Assembly (NCBI GenBank): GCA_016839655.1
Contig: JAEOTW010000352.1
Location: 1-19,063 of the forward strand
Origin: Promethearchaeota archaeon
GTDB lineage: Archaea; Asgardarchaeota; Lokiarchaeia; Sigynarchaeales; SOKP01
Length of the DNA: 19,063 bases
Direction of reading: 5' to 3'
A program made the position numbers and the translations under genes. Shown piece after piece: positions 1-8,057 of this stretch (positions are counted from its first letter, which is position 1; each line of letters begins with the position of its first letter). Under the pieces are notes generated by a model, which saw only the letters and a list, made by a program, of their open reading frames with translations, had not been told where the DNA came from and ran no database searches.

Positions 1-280
1 GCATATCTAAAAGCATAATTGTAAAGTTAGAATTCCAAGAATTATTATAATAACCTGAAGCTGTGATGTCAAGTCTAAATCGAAAATTAGAATCATTTAT
101 CATAGGATTTAGAAAGAATCCATCATATGTTTCCAAATCGTTTATGAGAGCATTTTCATCTCCAGAAGCTGTTACCATTTCTGAGGGGTAAGAAAAATGA
201 ATCACCATGCCCAATATGGCAGTGATAACTCCCAGTAGTAAAAGAATTTTAGTTGTTCTATTTTTTTTTAGATTAAACAT
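1..280 (-). CDS. Membrane-anchored hypothetical protein (5' part only)
   Basis: A reverse-strand frame opens with ATG at 280 and stays open through the left edge (93 codons visible; the C-terminus is outside the window). The first residues are basic (MFNLKKNRTTK) and are followed by a hydrophobic run of about 18 residues (ILLLLGVITAILGMVI), typical of a signal anchor or signal peptide. The exposed part after it is polar and rich in Asn, Asp and Tyr, as in archaeal extracytoplasmic proteins. I do not recognise the family. It runs the same way as the regulator at 345-1358, with 64 bases between that gene's stop and this start. The gap holds an imperfect repeat (301-333) that also occurs upstream of the regulator, so the two genes may be transcribed together or share control. 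The start choice rests on the basic-hydrophobic N-terminus. Confidence 0.6.
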   Translation of the reverse strand, partial: MFNLKKNRTTKILLLLGVITAILGMVIHFSYPSEMVTASGDENALINDLETYDGFFLNPMINDSNFRFRLDITASGYYNNSWNSNFTIMLLDM

Positions 281-300
281 ATATAAAATCGATATAAGTA

Positions 301-333
301 ACCTTAAAAAATAGTCATGTAGAATATTGATCT
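301..333. promoter_or_regulatory. Copy 1 of a 33-bp repeated intergenic motif (candidate operator)
   Basis: This stretch matches 1448-1480 at 25 of 33 positions by hand alignment without gaps. Shared blocks are CCTTAAA, TCATGTAGAA and TGATC at identical spacing. It lies upstream of the minus-strand gene starting at 280 and just past the stop of the winged-helix regulator gene. A binding site for that regulator is a plausible inference; AT-rich composition lowers the certainty. Confidence 0.3.
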
Positions 334-344
334 ATAAGTTCGAA

Positions 345-1358
345 TTAAAAATGAGAGTTTTTGTTTAGTGAATAGAGAGTTTTATTTGAAAGTTTTTTAC
401 TTAAAACAACATCAAATTCTTCTAGCTTTTGAATATATTTTGTAGTTGTAACAGGATGCAACTTTAATTCCTTTGAAATTCTATATTTAGGGCAACCATC
501 AGGTTTATTTTTTAAATAATGAATTATTCTTTGACTTCTTTCTCTATTCAAAAAATGTGAACGTTTTGCAATTTTCTCTGAAAGTTTTGAATCAAAATAG
601 ATTTCTCTATTCTCTACTTTCGAATTTTTAATTAGGTTAAATTTTAGGAGCATATTTATATGCCATTTAACCAAAAATATTGACATTCCTAATATGTTCA
701 CAATGTTCATGAAATGAATTCCGGGGTTTTCTATAATTAAATTGTACATCATTAATCGATTCGAATTATCGAGAAGTTCAAAACGAGTTAATTTAGAACC
801 ATCAACTATTATACTTTTTTTTATTAATTTGTTTATTACACTTTCTATACCATTTCTGTTCAAGGAAGCTTTAGAATTGGGTAACCTCGTATTTAAATAG
901 GAAACTACTTTGTTAATTTCCAAGAAACGGTTCTTAGATAGATAATCTTTAATTAAATCTAATATAATACCCTCTTGTGCAGAGAATTGTACTTCTACCT
1001 TACAGTCTACAGATTCATTTTGAAGTTCAGATTTACTAAGTTTACTTTGTCTTTTGATGATAATAATAACATTTGAAATTAAGAAGAAACTTAACAAAGG
1101 AATACCTATAATCAATAACTCTTTATCAGGCAATTTGGAGGATGTAATACTTAAAAGGATATAGGAGTTAAAGTTAGATATAAAAACTTCAATTTCCTCA
1201 TATTCTTCTGATTCTTGGTAAAATAATTCCTTTGAAATATTATCTTTGGCCGAATTACCATAATTTTGAGAAACTATTAATGTTGCAGTTGAGAAGAAAA
1301 TTAAAAAAACTAAAGAGCTTTTTAATCTTGAACTTTTTAGCAATTTACAGAAATTCAT
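345..1358 (-). CDS. Membrane-anchored transcriptional regulator with three winged-helix units
   Basis: This 337-residue protein has a basic N-terminus with a hydrophobic segment at about 15-31 (signal peptide or first membrane helix), a short acidic stretch likely outside the cell, and a strong second membrane segment at about 80-101 followed by KRQSKLSK, a positive-inside signal. The C-terminal 200 residues look like three consecutive winged helix-turn-helix units at roughly 128-195, 198-262 and 270-332. The second carries the archaeal pattern PGIHFMNIVNILGMS..LVKWHI, and the third reads KYRISKELKLHPVTTTKYIQKLEE. Membrane-bound regulators of this layout are common in archaea; their signals are mostly unknown. 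It is divergent from the DUF364 gene, 158 bases apart, and that gap holds a motif repeated past the gene's other end, so it may control both neighbours and itself. The DNA-binding role is inferred from fold pattern only. Confidence 0.75.
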   Translation of the reverse strand: MNFCKLLKSSRLKSSLVFLIFFSTATLIVSQNYGNSAKDNISKELFYQESEEYEEIEVFISNFNSYILLSITSSKLPDKELLIIGIPLLSFFLISNVIIIIKRQSKLSKSELQNESVDCKVEVQFSAQEGIILDLIKDYLSKNRFLEINKVVSYLNTRLPNSKASLNRNGIESVINKLIKKSIIVDGSKLTRFELLDNSNRLMMYNLIIENPGIHFMNIVNILGMSIFLVKWHINMLLKFNLIKNSKVENREIYFDSKLSEKIAKRSHFLNRERSQRIIHYLKNKPDGCPKYRISKELKLHPVTTTKYIQKLEEFDVVLSKKLSNKTLYSLNKNSHF

Positions 1359-1447
1359 TTTTTAAAATTACTCAAATTATAACTGGTAAAATTAAAGCAT
1401 AGAGATAAATTAATAGTTAACTACTAATAAGAAGAATTGTCAAAATT

Positions 1448-1480
1448 TCCTTAAATAATCATCATGTAGAAATGTGATCA
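1448..1480. promoter_or_regulatory. Copy 2 of the 33-bp repeated motif in a divergent intergenic region
   Basis: This lies between the divergent starts at 1358 (regulator) and 1517 (DUF364 protein) and matches 301-333 at 25 of 33 positions. It is followed by a perfect 7-bp inverted repeat, AATTAAA-TCATA-TTTAATT, at 1484-1502. The combination is compatible with an operator/promoter region shared by the two divergent genes. Confidence 0.3.
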
Positions 1481-1516
1481 ATGAATTAAATCATATTTAA
1501 TTTTAATTTTATATAA

Positions 1517-2329
1517 ATGATTATTGAAAAAACTTTAGAATTAATTAAGCAAATATATCGAATCCATAAAATTTTTCCCCCTAAAGTTACTAAAGTTGTT
1601 ATAGGATTAGGTTATACTGGTGTTGAAGCTACAACTTATGCTTATAGCCCTTTTTTGGGATTAGCATCAACTTTACCGAGTATTATTCAGGCTTCTGATT
1701 GCACCAAAATTGAATTTGCTGGTGATCTTACTGAGAAACCCCTTAGAGAGTTATTAAGTTGGTCCATTAGACCTCCGAGTTTAGAAAAAATTATTGGAAT
1801 GGCGACTTTAAATAGTATATCTCAGCATGTATTAAAAATTATAAACCCTCATAAAAAGCTTAAAGGAAATGTATTAGATTATTTGACTGTTAATGAAGAA
1901 ACGAAAGTCACCTTTATAGGGTTAATAAAACCTTTAATAAAAGAAATAAGTAAAATAACTCAATTAATAACTATAGTGGAAGATTTTTTTCCTTCTCCCT
2001 CAAAATTTAATGATTTTAAGTTTAGGAATAATATAGCTGAACTTAAGGAGGAGGAGATCTTTACTGATCTCCTAATTTGTACTGGTACTACTTTAATAAA
2101 TAACAGTCTTGAGGCTATTTTAGAAAAATATAAAAGAAAAGCCCGAAAAATTGTTTTACTTGGTCCAACTGCTAGTATGATACCTGATATTCTATTTGAT
2201 AATGGTATAGATATAGTAGGAGGAATGGAGATATTTAATTCGGAAGCTACTTTAAAAATTTTACAGGAAGGGGGAGGGACTAAATTATTTACTAGATATG
2301 GAAAAAAATACAATTTGATGAAGGAATGA
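1517..2329 (+). CDS. DUF4213/DUF364 putative heavy-metal chelation protein
   Basis: This 270-residue protein has the two-part layout of the DUF4213-DUF364 family, annotated as putative heavy-metal chelation. The N-terminal part (about 5-90) contains VVIGLGYTGVEATTYAYSP. The C-terminal part (about 110-262) has the family hallmarks CTGTTLINNSLEAILEKY near 188-205, VLLGPTASMIPDILFDNGID near 213-232 and GGGTKLF near 252-258. It looks cytosolic, with no signal peptide or membrane segment, and the length is normal for the family. Structures place the family near enolase-like and Rossmann-like folds, but no reaction is established, so metal binding is only a family label. It is divergent from the winged-helix regulator and 89 bases ahead of the first GTPase gene. 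The ATG at 1517 follows a TATA-like AT-rich stretch with no obvious ribosome binding site, consistent with a short-leader or leaderless transcript. Confidence 0.85.
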   Translation: MIIEKTLELIKQIYRIHKIFPPKVTKVVIGLGYTGVEATTYAYSPFLGLASTLPSIIQASDCTKIEFAGDLTEKPLRELLSWSIRPPSLEKIIGMATLNSISQHVLKIINPHKKLKGNVLDYLTVNEETKVTFIGLIKPLIKEISKITQLITIVEDFFPSPSKFNDFKFRNNIAELKEEEIFTDLLICTGTTLINNSLEAILEKYKRKARKIVLLGPTASMIPDILFDNGIDIVGGMEIFNSEATLKILQEGGGTKLFTRYGKKYNLMKE

Positions 2330-2333
2330 ATTC

Positions 2334-2368
2334 ATATAAATTCTTGAATTTCTATAAGAATTTTATAT
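2334..2368 (+). terminator. Imperfect hairpin after the DUF364 gene
   Basis: ATATAAATTCTT (2334-2345) can pair with AAGAATTTTATAT (2356-2368) over 12 bp with one bulged T, leaving a 10-base loop. It begins 5 bases after the stop codon at 2329. It could aid termination or 3'-end stability. There is no T-run after it and the stem is all A/T except two G-C pairs, so the call is weak. Confidence 0.25.
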
Positions 2369-2418
2369 AAAAATTAATTCCAAAATACCAAATAATTACA
2401 TATTAGAGCAAAAATAAG

Positions 2419-2949
2419 ATGGCAGAGCTCTCATTTAAAGTCATTGTGATAGGGCCTGCAGCCGTAGGGAAATCCAGTCTTATAAGACGATTTGTAGAAG
2501 ATAAATTCACTTTAGCTTATAAGTTTACAATTGGTGTAGATTTCTCCACTAAAATTATAGAATATGACTTAGAAAAGAAAGCAAGAGTAACTATTTGGGA
2601 TATAGGTGGTCAAGATCGTTTTAAAACACTACGCCGAAATTTTTATACTGGTACTCATGGTGCTTTAGTGGTTTTTGATCTTACAAGAGCTCAGACTTTT
2701 TCAAAAATGAAGGAATGGATCTCTGATATGAATCAATTGCTTGAAGAGGAAGTTCCACTTGTAATTCTTGGAAATAAAATCGATTTGGTTTCAGAAATTG
2801 GAATAGTAGTTGATAAAAATGAAGCTAAAGAATATGCTAATGATATCGGAAGCTTTTATATTGAAACTTCGGCTAAATCAGGTGATAATGTTCAAAAAGC
2901 TTTTGTTGAACTAACTAGAATGATTGTAAAAAATTCTTTCAATGAATAG
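2419..2949 (+). CDS. Ras/Rab-like small GTPase, paralogue 1
   Basis: This 176-residue single-domain GTPase has all five G motifs: P-loop GPAAVGKSS (12-20), switch-I threonine T37 in KFTIG, G3 WDIGGQ (60-65) with the catalytic-type Gln at 65, G4 NKID (119-122), and G5 ETSAK (149-153). It should bind and hydrolyse GTP as a molecular switch. G4 and G5 are Ras/Rab-like, whereas G3 reads DIGGQ, closer to Arf (DVGGQ) than to Rab (DTAGQ). The protein ends SFNE: there is no C-terminal cysteine for prenylation and no Gly2 for myristoylation, so any membrane contact must go through partners. Such GTPases are strongly expanded in Asgard archaea. It is the first of three tandem paralogues; gap-free alignment with the second gives 106 identities in 176 positions by hand count. 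Partners and pathway are unknown. Confidence 0.93.
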   Translation: MAELSFKVIVIGPAAVGKSSLIRRFVEDKFTLAYKFTIGVDFSTKIIEYDLEKKARVTIWDIGGQDRFKTLRRNFYTGTHGALVVFDLTRAQTFSKMKEWISDMNQLLEEEVPLVILGNKIDLVSEIGIVVDKNEAKEYANDIGSFYIETSAKSGDNVQKAFVELTRMIVKNSFNE

Positions 2950-3158
2950 CTTCTTGGTAGTCTGATTTTAGGTTTATATTATAGAATCTCTGTTTTCACT
3001 ATTAATTTGGCAGGGTAAAATTTAGAAAAATCGAAGGATTTATTTCATTTATAAAGTTTGTTATAAATTACCATTTAATTAGGATTTGTCTTATAAATTT
3101 AGTATAATATTTTTAAATATTGATTTTTAGATTAAACAAGTTAGCTTGATTACCATAA

Positions 3159-3689
3159 ATGTATGAGTATGTACTAAAAATTATAGTCATTGGTCCAGGA
3201 AGTGTCGGAAAGTCTTCCATCATTCGTAGATTTGTTAAGAATGAGTTTTCTTTCGACTATAAGTTCACTATTGGGGTAGAAATCAATTCCCATTTAGTGG
3301 AATATAAGAAAGGATCGTTTGCTCAGCTTACAATATGGGATATTGGTGGACAAGAACGTTTTAAAATATTACGTCGAAGTTTTTATGAAGGTACTTATGG
3401 GGCATTAGTGGTATTTGATCTTTCAAGACCACAAACATTTTCTAAAATGAAAGAATGGATATCTGATTTAAACTTGATACTTGAAAATAAAATTCCATTT
3501 GTGATTCTTGGGAATAAATCTGATTTAGTTCCTGAAATTGGTGAATCATTACACCAAAATGAGATTGATCATTTTGTTGAGAAATTAGATAGTACTTATT
3601 TTGAAACTTCAGCAAAAACTGGTGAAAACATTCAAGAAGCATTTGCTCATCTCGCAAGAACAATCGTAAAAAAAATATTTAACGAGTAA
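3159..3689 (+). CDS. Ras/Rab-like small GTPase, paralogue 2
   Basis: At 176 residues this is exactly the length of paralogue 1 and aligns with it without gaps. G motifs are GPGSVGKSS (12-20), T37, WDIGGQ (60-65), NKSD (119-122) and ETSAK (149-153). The region 81-104, including RPQTFSKMKEWISD, is nearly unchanged between the copies, while the segment before G3 (about 41-57) and the region 124-147 differ, which is where effector or regulator contacts could diverge. No lipidation motif is visible at either end. The gap of 209 bases from paralogue 1 is AT-rich and contains AATATTT-TT-AAATATT at 3106-3121, so the gene may have its own promoter rather than being co-transcribed. ATG at 3159 places the P-loop at the same residue number as in paralogue 1, which supports this start. 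Confidence 0.93.
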   Translation: MYEYVLKIIVIGPGSVGKSSIIRRFVKNEFSFDYKFTIGVEINSHLVEYKKGSFAQLTIWDIGGQERFKILRRSFYEGTYGALVVFDLSRPQTFSKMKEWISDLNLILENKIPFVILGNKSDLVPEIGESLHQNEIDHFVEKLDSTYFETSAKTGENIQEAFAHLARTIVKKIFNE

Positions 3690-3845
3690 GTCTATTCTCT
3701 AGTTTTGAATTATGTCGAGCCTAAAAAGAATTTCTATTTAAACTCAATGTTTTGGAAAATGTTTAAATATCGGATTTAGATTATTTATTAGAATTGTATA
3801 TTAGATATGATCAATCAATATGGTGAGAATATATTTCACACCTTT

Positions 3846-4363
3846 ATGTCTTTAAAATAATTATTATAGGACCTGGTGCTGTCGGAAAAACCTCTTTACT
3901 ACATAGATTTGTTGAAGATAAGTTCTCTTTCAGATATAAATTGACTATAGGAGCAGATTTCCTTTCAAAAGTAATTGAAAAAAACGGAGATACTATAAAA
4001 TTACAGATATGGGATATTGGCGGCCAAGATAGATATAAGTTTTTAAGATCAAGCTTTTTTGATGGGGCTAATGGTGCGTTAATTGTGTTTGATCTTTCAA
4101 GATGGCATACGTTTGAAGAGCTTGAAGATTGGGTATCGGACTTACGAGAATACGCTGGTGATAATACTCCTTTTGCTGTAATTGGCAATAAAGCAGATTT
4201 AATCGACAAAAGAGATGAACTTTATGAACGAGAAAATGCTGAAGTATTTGCCAAAAAAGGAGATACTTTTTATATTGAAACGTCTGCGAAAACAGGCGAA
4301 AAAGTAGAAGAAGCGTTCAGAGATCTTACGGAAAAAATGATCAAGAATGTAAGTTCTAAATAA
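3846..4363 (+). CDS. Ras/Rab-like small GTPase, paralogue 3, with a frameshifted 5' end
   Basis: The frame ending at 4363 contains the whole GTPase domain: P-loop GPGAVGKTS, KLTIG with the switch-I Thr, WDIGGQDRY, NKAD and ETSAK. Read backwards from the P-loop it meets a TGA at 3824-3826 with no ATG, GTG or TTG between, so the first usable in-frame start is TTG at 3941, after the P-loop. An ATG at 3846 reads MSLK and then stops at TAA because the A-run at 3854-3857 has four A's. A fifth A would give MSLKIIIIGPGAVGKTS, matching both paralogues, and a 172-residue protein. The cause may be a homopolymer sequencing/assembly error, a genuine inactivating deletion, or (least likely) programmed shifting. 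Apart from this, the domain looks intact and unrotted, which favours an error or a very recent lesion. The stop is 6 bases from the convergent helicase stop. Confidence 0.8.
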
Positions 4364-4369
4364 ATTATC

Positions 4370-7300
4370 CTAAGAATCCACGATTTTCAATAATCCAAAT
4401 GAAATAAGATTTGTATAGAATTTGGATTTATTTCTCTTAATCATTTCATTCTTAAGATCCTCATATTCAAATGACAAATCATCTAATTTCCTTTTAATTG
4501 ATTTCATACCAGCGTTTATAAACTTGATGTCTTCTTCTATTTTTTTAAAGTAATCTAATCGTTCTTTTTTCCTATCTGCATCCGTTATTTTTTCTATATT
4601 ATGAAGCTGGCGTGTTGTAGGTCTTTTGTTTTCCTTTTGCTCTAAAGTTTTTGCTAGAGACTCGAGTTTAAGATTGAGAGTTCTTCTTTTATGAGAGTAT
4701 ATTTTTTCTTTTTTCTTTTTTTGCTGGTTATAAATAGTATCATTTAAAACTTTAATTTCCCTCTTCCAGAGAGTAGTTTTCAATTTAACAATCTTTTTCG
4801 CTTCTGACTGTAAATTGTTTATTAGATTGAAATTTATATCCAATTTCTGAGTGTTTTCATTAAATAGAAAGATTTCATGAATATTTTTAATATCTAATAT
4901 GCAATCTGCAAAATTTTTAATTTCAGTTCCATTTTTATCAACTACTATAGCAGAAATTTGATTTTCAATTATATATCCTTGAAATTTCACTGAAAAGATA
5001 AATAAATACAATTCTCTATCTTGAATGGAATTAATATCATAAAATTTCCCTAATCCTTTGCTACTTATGGATAATGCACTAAAACTTCCCTTAAATTCAT
5101 CACTTAGGCAAAAATCTAAAAGATTATTAATCACCGGATGTCCTAACGCAAAAAAATCAATTTCTTCCATTTTTCTTGCAAGTTCTATACTAAAAGTCCC
5201 ATTATATTCACTTTGAAATTGATACTTTGGATTTTTTAAGAGTTTATTACCTAGTAAAATTCTTGAAGAAAAATTAAAATCATCAGAGATCTTTCCATGA
5301 AGATCTTGAAGATCTAATAATTTTCCATACAATTTCTCTTTATTGTCGAAAAATAACTTTATTAATAAGTATAACTCATTATGAGTAAGTTTTACATCCA
5401 CACACGATGCTAAGGATGTTATTAAACCCTCCATTTGGAACGATTTCTTATCGATCATTAGATCATCTAGCTGCATCTCAATTTCTTTTGCTTTTCTTAT
5501 TTCCTCATCTAGAGTTCGATAAAATTCATTAAGCCTCTTGCGCTTTTTCCCATCTTCCTCAGCAAAAATTACTCCTTTAAAATCTTTTTCAATCCTCCCA
5601 ATGATTGGTTCCAAAATTCCAATAGATTCTTCAAAAAGATTTATCCTTTTTATGATGGCATGAATTATATCAGTTTCAACAGTCCCTTCCATAAATATGT
5701 TATAAATATAAATTTCTTTTGATTTCTGACCAATTCTATCCAATCTACCGATCCTTTGTTCAAGTTTCATTGGATTCCAAGGTAAGTCATAATTAATCAA
5801 GACGCGACAGAATTGGAAATTCCTTCCTTCACCACCAATTTCAGTTGATATCAGTATTGAAAACTTTTCACTAGAGCGGAACCTTTCAACTGATTCATCT
5901 TTTTGTATCTTATCTAATCCTCCAAAAAACAATTCAACCTCAAAATTAGTATTATGGTTCTCTATTAGAGATTTTAGAAATTTTAAAGTATCAACAAATT
6001 GAGTAAAAATTATTATTTTCTCCCGAGGATTCTGCGAGTAGATTTGATCTAATAATTCAACTAATTTAGCTGATTTCGAATCGTATGGCAATGCGTTTAG
6101 TTTATCGTAATATTCTTTTAATATTTTCTCTTGATTAAGGAGATCAATTACTTCCTCTTCCTTTTCTTTAGCAGATTTATTATTAAACACATCAAATATT
6201 TCACTATCTAGGTACTGCTCTTCTAATTCTGCTTCATAATATTCAGGATCTCTTTCCTTTATTATCTTCGTATCCAGAAAAATATCCTTATATCTATCTA
6301 GTTGATCTAACCTCCTTTCAATACTTTTTAGAAAAGCTTGTTTTGAACTAGTCAAAAGCTTCTGCAAAGTTGTAATTATGAATCCAATTCCAACATTTTC
6401 TTTGGTTAACGAAGAATTATATATTTTTGCTAAGTAAAGACGAATTTCATTATAGACATCTAATTCTTCTTGAGTAGGATTTATCATTATCGTATTTACG
6501 ATTCTTTTGTTTAATAGCTCATCAGTAAATACATTTTTCTTACGGTTTCTAATTAAGAATTTAGATAATGTATGATCTTCTTCTATTTTATTTAACAATT
6601 TCAATTTGAAAGAATCGTCCTTTATTTCAGAAAGAATATGGTTAAGATTCTTATTTCTTTCAACATATTTCAAATCTTTAAGAAGTTTAATTGTGTTTTT
6701 AACTTCAAAATTATTCAATCTATCAATATTATTCAAATTAGTAATCAACAAGTTTATGAATGGCATGTTCTTCCTGAAGTGTTCAAAATCACTAAAATTT
6801 TCGAAAGTTCCTGGATGAATTAACTCAATTAAAGAAAATAACTCAAATGAGTGTAATTGTAAGGGTGTAGCAGTTAATAAAAGCATACTTTCTGAGTTTA
6901 GACTCAAATCTTTAGCTAATTCATAATTAAGTGTTTCTCGGTAGTTTCCTGTCATTGCATTTACGAGATATCTTCTTAAATGGTGCGCTTCATCAAATAT
7001 TACAATATCCCATGATATGCTTGATAATAATTCTATATACTTTTTATTTCGAGCAAATTGAAGTGAACATATAATTAAATTATCATAATAGAAAGGATTC
7101 TGCAGTATATCTGGATGTTTATAACTCCCTTTACGCTTTAATTCTTTAACTTTCTTACCATCATAAATTGTAAATTCGAGATTGAATTTATTGCTCATTT
7201 CAAAAGCCCATTGTTTCACAAGTGAAGCGGGAACAATAATTAAAATACGTTCTGCAAGATCTCTTGCAATCATCTCCTTTATGTAAATACCTGCTTCGAT

Positions 7301-7975
7301 AGTTTTTCCAAGTCCTACTTCATCTGCTAAAATAATTCGTGGAAAAAATTCTTCCGCTAATCTATGGGTTACATTGATTTGATGTGGCATTAAAGTTAAA
7401 CGTGAATTAGTAATACATTTTATCTGATATGATTTATAATATGAATAGAATAAATTTGCCCAATATTTGATTAAAAAGTTAGTTTGAGGATCTAAACTTT
7501 GTTTTGAAATCAATGTTTCTAAAGGTGTTTCATATTTTGAATAAATTTCATATTCAAAGATTTGAGATTTTTTACCATCTTCTTTTAAAAATTCATATGA
7601 TATTACTCCATCCTGAACCAGAAAATCCTTTGTGTTTATATACCCAATTCCATTTTTAGTAACTATTTTGTCATTTAACTCAAACACATAGTGAATAAGA
7701 TCAATTGGATGGATAATTTTGATAATGTTGTTCTTGAAAGAAACTTTAAATTTGTTAGTAATATAAGTATCTTCATCATCTAAGGTTTTTGATGAAGGGA
7801 TTTCCAACTTTTTTATTACACGTCCTACTCCTAATTCAGGATTCAATCTATAAATAACTAAATTACCTTCATTAAATTTTTGCCCTTGGCAATAAATATT
7901 AAAGCATTTAGAAAATCTTGTTTCTAATTCTTTCCCACAGAAGGGACAATTAGGAGGGTTAATCTTCGAAACCAT
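4370..7975 (-). CDS. SNF2/RapA-type helicase with N-terminal zinc-binding motif and C-terminal coiled coil
   Basis: This 1201-residue superfamily 2 ATPase begins with a Cys cluster (C10, C13, C24, C29) that probably binds zinc. The helicase N-lobe has motif I LADEVGLGKTIEAG (K224), DEAH at 328-331 and LLTATPLQ soon after. A charged region of about 250 residues separates it from the C-lobe, which contains STEIGGEGRNFQFCRVLINY and QRIGRLDRIGQ near 740. The motif style LADEVGLGKTIEAG is that of RapA/HepA and the DISARM protein DrmD rather than eukaryotic chromatin remodellers. The last 140 residues or so are Lys/Glu-rich and likely coiled coil. It should be a cytoplasmic ATP-driven nucleic-acid translocase, perhaps in transcription recycling, repair or defence; no other recognised DISARM gene is in the window. 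It is divergent from the methyltransferase, 82 bases apart, and convergent with the GTPases. Confidence 0.88.
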   Translation of the reverse strand: MVSKINPPNCPFCGKELETRFSKCFNIYCQGQKFNEGNLVIYRLNPELGVGRVIKKLEIPSSKTLDDEDTYITNKFKVSFKNNIIKIIHPIDLIHYVFELNDKIVTKNGIGYINTKDFLVQDGVISYEFLKEDGKKSQIFEYEIYSKYETPLETLISKQSLDPQTNFLIKYWANLFYSYYKSYQIKCITNSRLTLMPHQINVTHRLAEEFFPRIILADEVGLGKTIEAGIYIKEMIARDLAERILIIVPASLVKQWAFEMSNKFNLEFTIYDGKKVKELKRKGSYKHPDILQNPFYYDNLIICSLQFARNKKYIELLSSISWDIVIFDEAHHLRRYLVNAMTGNYRETLNYELAKDLSLNSESMLLLTATPLQLHSFELFSLIELIHPGTFENFSDFEHFRKNMPFINLLITNLNNIDRLNNFEVKNTIKLLKDLKYVERNKNLNHILSEIKDDSFKLKLLNKIEEDHTLSKFLIRNRKKNVFTDELLNKRIVNTIMINPTQEELDVYNEIRLYLAKIYNSSLTKENVGIGFIITTLQKLLTSSKQAFLKSIERRLDQLDRYKDIFLDTKIIKERDPEYYEAELEEQYLDSEIFDVFNNKSAKEKEEEVIDLLNQEKILKEYYDKLNALPYDSKSAKLVELLDQIYSQNPREKIIIFTQFVDTLKFLKSLIENHNTNFEVELFFGGLDKIQKDESVERFRSSEKFSILISTEIGGEGRNFQFCRVLINYDLPWNPMKLEQRIGRLDRIGQKSKEIYIYNIFMEGTVETDIIHAIIKRINLFEESIGILEPIIGRIEKDFKGVIFAEEDGKKRKRLNEFYRTLDEEIRKAKEIEMQLDDLMIDKKSFQMEGLITSLASCVDVKLTHNELYLLIKLFFDNKEKLYGKLLDLQDLHGKISDDFNFSSRILLGNKLLKNPKYQFQSEYNGTFSIELARKMEEIDFFALGHPVINNLLDFCLSDEFKGSFSALSISSKGLGKFYDINSIQDRELYLFIFSVKFQGYIIENQISAIVVDKNGTEIKNFADCILDIKNIHEIFLFNENTQKLDINFNLINNLQSEAKKIVKLKTTLWKREIKVLNDTIYNQQKKKKEKIYSHKRRTLNLKLESLAKTLEQKENKRPTTRQLHNIEKITDADRKKERLDYFKKIEEDIKFINAGMKSIKRKLDDLSFEYEDLKNEMIKRNKSKFYTNLISFGLLKIVDS

Positions 7976-7978
7976 TAG

Positions 7979-8028
7979 CTTTACATTGTATCTAATATAA
8001 ATAAAAGTAAAAATTTTCGTATTTTATA
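7979..8028 (+). promoter_or_regulatory. 50-bp promoter-like element, copy 1
   Basis: This matches 8826-8875 at 43 of 50 positions by hand alignment without gaps. The shared core is ATTGTAT.TAATATA, a TATA-like element, followed by AGTAAAAATTTT and GTATTTTA. It fills most of the 82-base gap between the divergent helicase and methyltransferase starts, so it could serve either gene. The second copy sits at the same side of the Fe-S protein gene, which points to the plus-strand role. Confidence 0.55.
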
Positions 8029-8057
8029 ATTATTGGTGTTCTTTAAGGTAAAATAGA

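Noticed and set aside
3941..4363. Third GTPase starting at TTG 3941 as a P-loop-less GTPase
   Set aside because: The P-loop is present upstream in the same frame; the apparent truncation comes from a one-base shift near the start.
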